Source: Pontibacter anaerobius (GTDB lineage Bacteria; Bacteroidota; Bacteroidia; Cytophagales; Hymenobacteraceae). Taken from it: 64,000 bases of DNA. Numbering within the stretch: position 1 is the first letter of the stretch; each line of letters begins with the position of its first letter. Positions 15,915-24,048 of this stretch are shown here, one piece after another. The stretch is taken from assembly GCF_026241195.1 (NCBI RefSeq), contig NZ_JAPFQO010000013.1, positions 1-64,000 of the forward strand, read 5' to 3'. The translations under genes and the position numbers were made by a program. The notes under the pieces are model-generated. The model was given only the letters and a program-made list of their open reading frames with translations, made no database searches and had not been told where the DNA came from.

Positions 15915-16685
15915 ATGAAAATTGCCTTCTTTAGTGACATCCACGCCAACCTGCCAGCCTTTGAGGCCGTGCTGCAGGACCTGCATGAGAAACAACCCGA
16001 TATGGTGTACTGCCTCGGCGACCTGATAGGGTATAACGTGTGGGCCAACGAAGTGGTGGAACTCATCCGCCAGCACCGTATCCCGACCATAGCCGGTAAC
16101 TACGACGAGGGCGTAGGGATGAACAGCAGCGACTGCGGCTGCGCCTACAAAACCGAGGAGGATAAAGCCCGAGGCAACCAGTCTATCAACTTCACCAATG
16201 AGATCATCAGCAGCGATAATCGTAAGTACCTGCGGGAGTTGCCGCGCCATATTTGGGTGGAGTTTCAGCCGAAGGAAGAGGAGAGGCTGCGGATTTTGAT
16301 GGTGCATGGCAGCCCGCGCAAGATAAACGAGTACCTGTTCGAGGACCGCCCTGAAAGCAGCATGGTGCGGCTGATGGAAGAGTCCGGGGCCGACATTATG
16401 CTTTTTGGCCATACGCATAAGCCGTATCACCGGCAGTTGGTGTCGGAGCAGGAGCAGAAGTATAAACACGCCATTAACCTGGGCTCGGTAGGCAAACCAA
16501 AGGACGGCGACCCGCGTGCCTGCTACGTGCTGCTGGAACTGGATGAGAACAGTACTGCCGCCGTGGCTGAAAGTATAAAAGTGGAGTTCGTGCGTGTGCC
16601 TTACGATGTGGAGCAGGCTGCCCGTGCCGTGGAAGAGAGCCCGCTGCCTAACGATTTTGCCGATATGCTGCGCAAGGCTTATTAA
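15915..16685 (+). CDS. Metallophosphoesterase in the arsenic operon
   Basis: A 256-residue calcineurin-like phosphoesterase. All core metal motifs are present: FSDIHAN (D8, H10), CLGDLIGY, AGNYDE, MVHGSP and FGHTHKPY. Relatives such as YfcE/MJ0936 hydrolyse phosphodiesters, and some are phosphoprotein phosphatases. An unusual cysteine-rich insert (DCGCAYK) follows the GNYD motif. The gene lies between the ArsI-like gene and acr3 on the same strand, so it is probably part of the arsenic response. Its substrate there is unknown; a nucleotide or arsenate ester is speculation. Confidence 0.87.
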   Translation: MKIAFFSDIHANLPAFEAVLQDLHEKQPDMVYCLGDLIGYNVWANEVVELIRQHRIPTIAGNYDEGVGMNSSDCGCAYKTEEDKARGNQSINFTNEIISSDNRKYLRELPRHIWVEFQPKEEERLRILMVHGSPRKINEYLFEDRPESSMVRLMEESGADIMLFGHTHKPYHRQLVSEQEQKYKHAINLGSVGKPKDGDPRACYVLLELDENSTAAVAESIKVEFVRVPYDVEQAARAVEESPLPNDFADMLRKAY

Positions 16686-16739
16686 AGTATAAAGCATAGC
16701 TATTTATACTTCATCACTTAAAGTATACCTATAGATAAT

Positions 16740-17825
16740 ATGACTACCTGCAACCCTACTTATAAACGTAAGCGCCTTTCCTTCCTGGATCGCTACCTTA
16801 CCCTCTGGATCTTTCTGGCGATGGGCTTGGGTGTGGCGTTGGGGTACTTCGTGCCGGGCATGGAGGGCTTTATCAACTCTTTCCAGAGTGGTACCACCAA
16901 TGTGCCTATTGCGCTGGGCCTGATCCTGATGATGTACCCGCCGCTGGCTAAGGTGCGGTACGAGCAGCTGGGCAAGGTGTTCCGCAACTTCAGGGTTCTG
17001 TCGGTTTCGCTGGTGCTGAACTGGCTGGTGGGGCCGGTGCTCATGTTCCTGCTGGCCATCCTGTTCCTCCGCGACTACCCAGAATATATGGTGGGCCTGA
17101 TCATGATTGGACTTGCCCGTTGCATTGCCATGGTAATTGTATGGAACGAGCTGGCCGAGGGCGACCGGGAGTATGCTGCCGGGCTGGTGGCCTTTAACAG
17201 TATATTCCAGGTGCTGTTCTACAGCGTGTTTGCCTATCTGTTCATCACGGTGCTGCCGCCATACTTTGGTATTAAGGGCGAAGTGGTCAGTATAAGCATG
17301 GGCGAGGTGGCCGAGAGTGTGGCCATTTACCTGGGCGTTCCGTTTGCTGCCGGCCTGCTCTCCAGGGTGGTGCTCAAAAGGATGAAAGGAGAGGAGTGGT
17401 ACCAGCAGAAGTTCATCCCGGCTATCAGTCCCATTACACTTATCGCGTTGTTATTTACCATTGTGGTGATGTTCAGCCTGAAAGGCAATACCATTGTAAG
17501 TATACCTTTCGATGTGCTGCTGCTGGCCCTGCCGCTGATGATCTACTTTGCGGTGATGTTCCTGGTGAGTTTCTTTGCCGGTAAAGCCGTGGGGGCGGAT
17601 TACTCGCAGAACGCCGCGATATCGTTTACAGCCGCAGGAAACAACTTTGAACTGGCTATTGCCGTGGCCATCGGGGTGTTTGGTATCAATTCCGGGCAGG
17701 CCTTTGCCGGGGTGGTCGGGCCGTTAGTGGAGGTGCCGGCGCTCATTTTGCTGGTAAACGTGGCGCAGTGGCTGCGGAAGCGATTTTATATTTCTAAGAA
17801 GGGAAAAGAAGCAGTTTCCCGCTGA
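16740..17825 (+). CDS. acr3: Arsenite efflux transporter ACR3
   Basis: A 361-residue inner membrane protein with about ten transmembrane segments, of the bile acid:sodium symporter (BART) superfamily. The Acr3 hallmark cysteine is C128 in [14 protein letters not shown], and the conserved glutamate is in [12 protein letters not shown]. Acr3 exports arsenite using the proton gradient. It closes the arsR-led operon. No arsC arsenate reductase is visible nearby, so this operon handles trivalent species, or depends on an arsenate reductase located elsewhere. AAGTATA motifs crowd the 54-bp gap before it. Confidence 0.95.
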   Translation: MTTCNPTYKRKRLSFLDRYLTLWIFLAMGLGVALGYFVPGMEGFINSFQSGTTNVPIALGLILMMYPPLAKVRYEQLGKVFRNFRVLSVSLVLNWLVGPVLMFLLAILFLRDYPEYMVGLIMIGLARCIAMVIVWNELAEGDREYAAGLVAFNSIFQVLFYSVFAYLFITVLPPYFGIKGEVVSISMGEVAESVAIYLGVPFAAGLLSRVVLKRMKGEEWYQQKFIPAISPITLIALLFTIVVMFSLKGNTIVSIPFDVLLLALPLMIYFAVMFLVSFFAGKAVGADYSQNAAISFTAAGNNFELAIAVAIGVFGINSGQAFAGVVGPLVEVPALILLVNVAQWLRKRFYISKKGKEAVSR

Positions 17826-18189
17826 GAAGTGTGGGACAGCAAATAAAGGCCTGCTTCTGTGCCTCCTAATGTGCCAGCTGTTGTGGAACAAGTGGCGTGG
17901 GCTCTTAGGGTCGATCTGGAAAAGAAGCTAGAACTTAGGCAGACCTCCTATAAACCTGTGCCACCTAACATGGGAAGAATTGTCTGTGCTGTTTACCTAG
18001 CTATATTCTTTCCTAAACAGAGTATAGGCTGCAATGGTAAAGCCGCCTAATGCCGAGGCAGGGCACTGGAGTCAATCTCCCAGAGTATGATCACGTGAAA
18101 GCTTTGTTTCCAACTCAGTGCTTGATGCGTAATTTGCCTTCTTGAAGAGGAGGGTTTTAAAAAATGCCGTGGCTGTGCACCTCGTGAGG
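17826..18189. other. Intergenic region, 364 bp
   Basis: This lies between two convergent genes (acr3 and the LytTR regulator). A 63-codon frame at 17859 has no start context or recognisable composition and is not called. I see no clear hairpin terminator, IS remnant or RNA gene. Confidence 0.4.
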
Positions 18190-18948
18190 CTACAGGTCCA
18201 GCCACTGCTTGAAATCGGCAGCGCGGCTGCTACTCACGGTCTGGTCGCCCTCCAGGGCTGGGTGCAACTCCAGTGCCAGCCGACCTTTGAAGTATGGCTT
18301 TACCTCCTGCACCGCGTTTATGTGTACTATTAGGTGCCGGTTGGCCCTGAAAAAATCGGACAGGTCTAGCTGTTCTTCCAGTTGGTCCAGCGTATAGTTA
18401 ATGATGTGGCGCTTGCCGCCAAAGGTCACCAGGAATACCACGCCTTCCTCTGCCATAAAGTAGGCTGCCTCTTCCACAGGAATGGCTTTTATGGATTGCC
18501 CTATTTTAACCAGAAAGCGTGCCCGGGTGGCATGGCGCGCCGGCTGGTGAACCAGTTGCTGCAGGCCGTTAAGCTGCTGCACGATAAACTGCTGCTGCAT
18601 GTCCTCGTACTTTTTAAGGGCCTTGGCAACATCAGTCGGTTTAAGGGGCTTTAGCAGGTAATCGATGCTGTTTACCTGGAATGCCTCGATGGCGTACTGG
18701 TTGTAGGCAGTGGTGAAGATGACCGGGCACTTAACGCTTACCTGCCTGAATATCTCAAAGCTGATACCATCGGAGAGATGGATATCGCAGAAGATCACAT
18801 CGGGCGAGGCATGCAGCGTGAGCCAGCAAATAGCCTCTTCCACGGAGGGCAAGGTTTGGATGATCTCCGCCTCCGGACGTAGCCGCCTGATAATGGCAGC
18901 CAAGGCCTCAGCGGCCAGCTCTTCATCTTCAATAATAGCTATTTTCAT
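18190..18948 (-). CDS. LytTR family response regulator
   Basis: A 252-residue two-component regulator. The receiver domain has the acidic pair D8/E9 (IIEDEE), the phospho-acceptor D55 (VIFCDIHLSDG) and the switch residues in IFTTAYNQ and LLKPLK. The C-terminal LytTR DNA-binding domain spans about 150-250 (FLVKIGQSIKAIPVEE, FFRANRHLIVHINAV). Its start overlaps the end of the kinase gene by 20 bp, which indicates translational coupling. LytTR proteins bind pairs of short direct repeats one helical face apart; a matching pair lies upstream of the divergent outer membrane protein gene at 20333. Confidence 0.95.
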   Translation of the reverse strand: MKIAIIEDEELAAEALAAIIRRLRPEAEIIQTLPSVEEAICWLTLHASPDVIFCDIHLSDGISFEIFRQVSVKCPVIFTTAYNQYAIEAFQVNSIDYLLKPLKPTDVAKALKKYEDMQQQFIVQQLNGLQQLVHQPARHATRARFLVKIGQSIKAIPVEEAAYFMAEEGVVFLVTFGGKRHIINYTLDQLEEQLDLSDFFRANRHLIVHINAVQEVKPYFKGRLALELHPALEGDQTVSSSRAADFKQWLDL

Positions 18949-19990
18949 ACTTTTCGACCTCCAGCAAGGGTAGTTTCACAATAAATTCAGAGCCGGTCTG
19001 CGATATTTCCAGCTGCCGGTCAGTCAGCAATGCATAGCGTTTTCTGATGTTCTCCAGCCCCGTTTTTGTGGATTTCACATCCTCCCTTCGCGGCTGAAGG
19101 TTATTTTCTACCACCAGCGTGATATCCGAAGTATAAACCCGGATGCGGAGCGGCTTCTGAGAGGTGGAGCCGTTATGCTTGATAGCGTTCTCCAGGAGCA
19201 TCTGAACAGCAGAGGGAGGTACTTCGTACGGCAGGCTCTCCTGAGGCACCTCCACCTCAAACACCACTTTATCTCCAAAGCGCGTCTTCATCAGGTAAAT
19301 ATATGCGTTGGCCAGTTCGAGTTCGGTGCGCAGGGGCACCAGTGTTTTCTGCCCATTGTCGAGAAGGGAACGGTATACTTCCGAGAGTTGACCGAGGAAC
19401 TGTGCTGCCTGGTCCGGGTCTTTATAGATAAGGGAACCCAGCACGTTGAGGCTGTTGAATAGAAAGTGCGGGTTCACCTGGCTCTTTAGCGACTCGAGTT
19501 GTGCCTTGAAGCTCTCTTTCTGTAACTGCTCCGATCTTAGGAGCTGCTCCTGTAATTGCTTTTTGCTCCTCTCGCGTTCTACGAAATAATAGAAGAACAA
19601 AGAGGCGATCGTACTCACGACAAAGCCGAGCCTGACACGCATGGGATCCATAACGAAGCCCTCTACAAAAGTTAAGTAGGGTATAAGTATAAAAACAGCG
19701 TTCAAGGCATTGGCCACCAGTATAACCGTAGCACCCTCGACAAAGGGTTTAAGCCATGCATTTATACGTGCCCCATAGCCCTTGCCGAAAAATTGGGAAA
19801 TATAGTCAAGAGCCCAGAAAAGGGCCAGCAAAAACAATATGATGAGGGAGAGTTCAGTCAGGAAGCTTTTCTGGAAAATCCAGATCGATCCGGTGTGAAT
19901 GAACACCATCATGTAAAAGAACAGCACTGTTGTTAGGGCCGCAATGCCAATCCTTTTAAGGATAAGGTTTAGTTGCTGTTGCATGCTCAT
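18929..19990 (-). CDS. LytS/YehU-like sensor histidine kinase
   Basis: A 353-residue membrane kinase of the His_kinase family. Four hydrophobic segments fill residues about 15-135, followed by a coiled linker (ERERSKKQLQEQLLRSEQL). The phospho-acceptor is H175 in QVNPHFLFNSLN. The ATPase domain shows the N box (LLENAIKHN) and a degenerate G region (KTGLENIRKRY). No periplasmic sensor domain is evident, so it probably senses a signal in or near the membrane. It is coupled to the LytTR regulator and divergent from a TonB-type receptor gene. Confidence 0.94.
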   Translation of the reverse strand: MSMQQQLNLILKRIGIAALTTVLFFYMMVFIHTGSIWIFQKSFLTELSLIILFLLALFWALDYISQFFGKGYGARINAWLKPFVEGATVILVANALNAVFILIPYLTFVEGFVMDPMRVRLGFVVSTIASLFFYYFVERERSKKQLQEQLLRSEQLQKESFKAQLESLKSQVNPHFLFNSLNVLGSLIYKDPDQAAQFLGQLSEVYRSLLDNGQKTLVPLRTELELANAYIYLMKTRFGDKVVFEVEVPQESLPYEVPPSAVQMLLENAIKHNGSTSQKPLRIRVYTSDITLVVENNLQPRREDVKSTKTGLENIRKRYALLTDRQLEISQTGSEFIVKLPLLEVEKYENSYY

Positions 19991-20332
19991 GTGGCGATTT
20001 AATAGGGCGTTCCTGGCCTTAAACGAGCAGGATACTGTAATTAGGAACTAAGGAAGGTTATTTGCAGCCAAAAAGCAAGGGCAGCCTTTATACTTGCAGC
20101 AGAAGCAGTAGCTTCCTTTGCTCTTGTTGCAGGCGCCGAAACGCCATTCTATCCGCTAAAAGCCTGTTTCTCCTACATGGCTTTCCTTTTCAGTCAGGGC
20201 ATATCCCATTTCAACCCATACATATCCCACTTCATCAGAACCTGGTTTCACGCGCTACAGGGCTTTTGCATCTTTGTTCTGTCGGCGGCGATTACCGCAG
20301 ACCTTAAATCCAAAACTTAAAAATTGATAACT
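19991..20332. other. Divergent control region between the sensor kinase and the outer membrane receptor
   Basis: A 342-bp region holding the 21-bp-period direct repeat at 20200-20234 and a weak -7-like CATCTTTG at 20269-20276. An 81-codon plus-strand frame at 20062 has poor composition and is not called. Confidence 0.55.
20200..20234 (+). promoter_or_regulatory. Direct repeat with 21-bp period, candidate LytTR binding site
   Basis: CATATCCCATTTCA (20200-20213) and CATATCCCACTTCA (20221-20234) match at 13 of 14 positions and are exactly 21 bp apart. LytTR-domain regulators typically bind two direct repeats with this period. The pair ends 34 bp before a -7-like CATCTTTG, a position suited to activation of the gene at 20333. 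Confidence 0.6.
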
Positions 20333-22762
20333 ATGAAATCTCTTCTACTCACTTCAATTATGCTGCTGTTACTCAGCCTCACAGTGCAGGCGCAGCAAAG
20401 CGGCACCTTAACCGGAAAAGTGCTGGATGAACAGGGGCAACCGCTCGGGTTTGTAAACGTGGCTGTACTGAAGGCCGCAGATAACGCTGTTGTAACAGGT
20501 ACCATCGCCGACATGGAAGGTGGCTTTGTGATTCAAAGCCCGGTGGCTGGCAAGTATAAACTGAAGCTGACCATGCTGGGCTACCGGACTACAGAAACGG
20601 AGGCTTTCGAGATAAACGCTTCAGGTTCAGGCAAAGACTTTGGCAGGCTCACACTGCAGGAAGACGCTCAGTTGCTGGGAGAGGTAACCATACAGGCCAT
20701 GCGCCCAACCGTTGTAGCACTTGCCGATAAAACTGTGGTGACCGTGGAGAACACAGCTTTGGCAGGAGGCAGCACTGCTTTCGAAGTACTCGCTAAGTCC
20801 CCGGGGGTATGGGTAGACCAGGATGGAAACATTAAGCTGAACGGCAAAGCGGGAGTACAGGTGATGCTCAACGGGAAGCTTTCGTACCTGGGCGGCAAAG
20901 AGCTGCAGAACATGATGCAGAGTATGTCTGCCGAAAACATCAAAGACCTGGAGATAATCTCAAACCCGGCTGCAAAGTATGACGCAGAGGGCGCCTCCGG
21001 AATCATCAACATCAACCTTAAAAAGAACGAAACAGCCGGGTTAAACGGTAGCGTCCATGGCGGCTACCAATACAACGAGCTGCACGGCTATACTGCGGGT
21101 GCTGATATCAACTATAAGCAAAACGCCTTAAGTAGTTTTGCTTCGCTGGATGTGGCAGAACGCACCCGCTTCCGCCTGAACGAGATGCAGCGCACTTTCA
21201 GTGGCCAGGAGAGTAGCCGCCTGAACCAGCACATAAGGGAAGAGGCCAGGCGCTTTACGCCCAGTCTTCGCATCGGGGCTGACTATGACCTGGACAACCG
21301 GCACAGTGTGGGTGTTCTGGGAGATCTTTCTCTCTACAGTACCGACGACAGGATAGTGACGAAAGCAAACCTGCAGGATGGAAAACCTGCCAACGATGTG
21401 CTAGTTGATGCCCTTAACATGGCCACATCGGCAAACGCCAACAGCACCCTGAACCTGCACTACCTCGGCAAGCTGGACACGGTAGGGACGTTGCTTTCGG
21501 CTGACCTGGACTATGTGCGCCTGAACAGTGACAACGACGCGACTTTCCAAAACCGCCTGGATAGCCTGGGGAACAACTCACCGCTCCTAGAAGAGCGCCT
21601 GCTAACCGAAAACCCCACTAGTTACGACATCTATTCCGGCAAAGTCGATTTTGCAAAACAGCTAGGCAAGGCAGGGAAACTGGAGCTTGGTGCCAAAGCC
21701 AGCCACGTGAAATCAGACAATGAACTGCGCTTTTATAAGGACTCTGACGGAAGAAAGGTGATCGATACTGGCAGAAGCAACCACTTTACTTATAAAGAGA
21801 ACATCTATGCTGCCTATGCTTCTTTTTCTACACAGCTGGGTAAGTTCCTGAGAGTAAAAGGAGGCCTTCGTGCCGAGCAGACAGTGGCAGAGGGTAACTC
21901 CGTTACGCTGGACCAGAAGACCGACAGGACATACCTGAACCTTTTCCCGAGTCTCTTTATTCAGCACAACGTCAGCGAAAACTACCAGGTCAGCTACAGC
22001 TTTAGCCGCCGCATCAACAGACCACGCTACGATGCGCTCAATCCTTTCATTTTCTATATTGATCCATACTCCTGGGTAACCGGTAATCCTTACCTGAAGC
22101 CGCAGTACACGAACTCCTTCTCGGTGACGCAGGTGCTCAAGCAAAACTATAACCTGGTGCTTGGCTACGCTGTAACAAAGGACTTTATAGCAGAGATACC
22201 GATGCAGAACTCTGCCGATAAAACCACGGTTTTCCAGCAGCAGAATGTGGAGGACCTGAAGAGCTTCCATGCAACGTTGGTAGCCCCTGTACAGGTTTCC
22301 GGAAGATGGCAGATAAACAATAACGCCACACTGGCGTACCAGGGCTTTATCAAGGAATTAAACGACCAGTCTTTAGAGAACCAACAGCTCTCGTTCTCTG
22401 CACAGTCTAACCACAACATCCAGCTGCCAAAGGATGTGCGCCTGGAGCTGAATGCTGCCTACCAAGGGCCGATGGCCTATGGCTTGTACCATATCAAGGC
22501 CAACTGGGGGGTGGATGCAGGCCTGAAGCGCTCGTTTATGGAGGATAGGCTGGATCTGAGCCTGAGCGTGACGGATATCTTTAAGACGCGCAGGGTTGAA
22601 GGCGGCACTAACATCAATGGAAACACAATCACATCGAGCCAGTATACCGGCTCACAAAGCTTCAGGGTAAACCTGCGCTATCGCTTCAGCAAAGGAGCGG
22701 AGTTCAGGGCCAGCAAGCGCAATGTTGACCTGGAGGAGGTGAACAGGGCAGGAGGCAACTAA
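20333..22762 (+). CDS. Outer membrane beta-barrel (TonB-dependent receptor-like) protein
   Basis: An 809-residue outer membrane protein. The ATG at 20333 begins a signal peptide (MKSLLLTSIMLLLLSLTVQAQ); the frame also has a TTG at 20324, which I reject. A CarboxypepD_reg-like domain follows (GTLTGKVLDEQGQPLGFVNV, about 25-105), then a plug-like domain with LNGKAGVQVMLNGK and NPAAKYDAEGASGIININL. The rest is a barrel ending in strands such as FRVNLRYRFSKGAEF. This layout is that of the barrel family often annotated OMP_b-brl_3 or TonB-dependent receptor. The substrate is unknown. The neighbouring LytTR two-component pair probably controls it. Confidence 0.9.
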   Translation: MKSLLLTSIMLLLLSLTVQAQQSGTLTGKVLDEQGQPLGFVNVAVLKAADNAVVTGTIADMEGGFVIQSPVAGKYKLKLTMLGYRTTETEAFEINASGSGKDFGRLTLQEDAQLLGEVTIQAMRPTVVALADKTVVTVENTALAGGSTAFEVLAKSPGVWVDQDGNIKLNGKAGVQVMLNGKLSYLGGKELQNMMQSMSAENIKDLEIISNPAAKYDAEGASGIININLKKNETAGLNGSVHGGYQYNELHGYTAGADINYKQNALSSFASLDVAERTRFRLNEMQRTFSGQESSRLNQHIREEARRFTPSLRIGADYDLDNRHSVGVLGDLSLYSTDDRIVTKANLQDGKPANDVLVDALNMATSANANSTLNLHYLGKLDTVGTLLSADLDYVRLNSDNDATFQNRLDSLGNNSPLLEERLLTENPTSYDIYSGKVDFAKQLGKAGKLELGAKASHVKSDNELRFYKDSDGRKVIDTGRSNHFTYKENIYAAYASFSTQLGKFLRVKGGLRAEQTVAEGNSVTLDQKTDRTYLNLFPSLFIQHNVSENYQVSYSFSRRINRPRYDALNPFIFYIDPYSWVTGNPYLKPQYTNSFSVTQVLKQNYNLVLGYAVTKDFIAEIPMQNSADKTTVFQQQNVEDLKSFHATLVAPVQVSGRWQINNNATLAYQGFIKELNDQSLENQQLSFSAQSNHNIQLPKDVRLELNAAYQGPMAYGLYHIKANWGVDAGLKRSFMEDRLDLSLSVTDIFKTRRVEGGTNINGNTITSSQYTGSQSFRVNLRYRFSKGAEFRASKRNVDLEEVNRAGGN

Positions 22763-22780
22763 ACTGTTGCTAAGCACCTA

Positions 22781-22825
22781 AAACAGTGAGGGGCACACCT
22801 GCATCAGGTGTGCCCCTCACTGTTT
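22781..22825. terminator. Bidirectional terminator with perfect 21-bp arms
   Basis: Arms 22781-22801 and 22805-22825 are perfect reverse complements around CAT, with A3 and T-rich ends. It lies between the convergent receptor and MscS genes. Confidence 0.92.
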
Positions 22826-22838
22826 GTTTTGGCAGTGG

Positions 22839-23924
22839 CTAGAATGGCTTGGCGGGCTGCTCTTGTTCCTCTTTGCCCTCATTTACCATAAAAAGCGTAC
22901 GCGTAGGATACGCAAACTCAATCCCTCTCTGTTGAAACTCCTTAAAGATGCGCAGGTTGATACGCTGCTGCACATCCATGTATTTGTTGTAGTCGGAGGA
23001 TAGCACATAGTATACCACCTCAAAATCAAGGCTGGAGTCGCCGTAGGAGGCAAAATGTGCCCGGTCGAAGCGCACGGGCTCCTGCTCCTCCACGATCTTG
23101 CGAAGCAACACAGGTATGGCCTCCAGCTGCTCGTACGTGGTTTGGTAGATCACCCCAAGCTTAAACACCACACGACGCTGCTGCATCTGCTTGTAGTTGT
23201 GGATGCGCGAGTTGGTCAGGTCGGAGTTGGCGAACACCAGCTGCTCCCCCGAAAGGCTTTTCACGCGGGTGGTTTTCACGCCGATCTTGTCCACCACACC
23301 CATCTTGTCATCGATAATAATAAAGTCCCCGATCTCGAAAGGCCGGTCGAAAAAGATGACGAAGTAGTTGAAAAGGTCTCCAAGTATGTTTTGCGCGGCC
23401 AGGGCAATGGCGATACCACCGATGCCCAGGCCCGCGATAACGGTGGTTACATCGTAGCCGAGGTTATCGAGAAGGGTCAGGATACCAAATCCCCAGATGA
23501 TGATGTTGATGACAAGTATAACGCCACCAAGCTGCTTTACCTTCTCCTCGCCATTCTCCTGCTTACTGATGTAGGAACGCAGCAGCAGGAGTACTGTGGA
23601 GGCCACGATCCGGATAGCCAGGTACGTGATCACAACCATGGTGGCCAGCAATATAATTTTGTTTGCCCTGGCGGGCAGGGTCAGGTAGTCCAGCCCGGCG
23701 TAGAGTACGGCAAAGTAGAGCACGGGTATGCCGAAGCGGTCAATGCTTTCAACCAGGTGGTTGTCAAAGTTTGATTTCGTTTTCTGCGTTAACTGTGCTA
23801 TGCGGGTTAGGATCCTGCTTTTGAAGAAACGAATCAGTACGAAGCCAAGCAGCACGAAGCCCAGCGCAATCAGATAAGTCTGTACTGTGTTGTGGAAGTA
23901 TACTCTTTGCAGAAGCTCTGTCAT
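22839..23924 (-). CDS. MscS family mechanosensitive ion channel
   Basis: About 361 residues when started at MTELLQ (23924). The longer frame, up to 24014, would begin inside the terminator of the upstream amylase gene and is disfavoured. Four hydrophobic segments precede the pore-lining helix AGLGIGGIAIALAAQNILGD, then the MscS beta domain (RPFEIGDFIIIDDKMGVVDKIG) and the C-terminal alpha/beta domain (FASYGDSSLDFEVVYYV). Such channels open on membrane tension during hypo-osmotic shock. The protein is mid-sized compared with E. coli MscS (286 residues), with extra N-terminal helices. Confidence 0.94.
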   Translation of the reverse strand: MTELLQRVYFHNTVQTYLIALGFVLLGFVLIRFFKSRILTRIAQLTQKTKSNFDNHLVESIDRFGIPVLYFAVLYAGLDYLTLPARANKIILLATMVVITYLAIRIVASTVLLLLRSYISKQENGEEKVKQLGGVILVINIIIWGFGILTLLDNLGYDVTTVIAGLGIGGIAIALAAQNILGDLFNYFVIFFDRPFEIGDFIIIDDKMGVVDKIGVKTTRVKSLSGEQLVFANSDLTNSRIHNYKQMQQRRVVFKLGVIYQTTYEQLEAIPVLLRKIVEEQEPVRFDRAHFASYGDSSLDFEVVYYVLSSDYNKYMDVQQRINLRIFKEFQQRGIEFAYPTRTLFMVNEGKEEQEQPAKPF

Positions 23925-23994
23925 GAGGTATAAAGAAAGGTTTGTAGCTAAAGCATAGTTGTATAGCTGATGAAGGATAAGGACAAGTATAAAA

Positions 23995-24028
23995 AAACGG
24001 CGCCCCGTTTGCAAACAGGGCGCCGTTT
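23995..24028 (-). terminator. Terminator of the amylase gene
   Basis: Arms 23995-24011 and 24012-24028 pair with one G-U position. On the minus strand the stem is followed by T7 and then ATACTT. Confidence 0.9.
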
Positions 24029-24048
24029 CGAATTGTTTTAGTAGGTGC

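Noticed and set aside
15897..16697. A 266-codon minus-strand frame opposite the phosphoesterase
   Set aside because: It mirrors the phosphoesterase almost exactly and has no recognisable family.
17859..18050. A 63-codon frame between acr3 and the LytTR regulator
   Set aside because: No start context, no composition bias and no homology pattern; convergent intergenic DNA is a simpler reading.
23055..23774. A 239-codon plus-strand frame opposite MscS
   Set aside because: Antisense shadow; the MscS pore and beta-domain motifs on the other strand are unambiguous.
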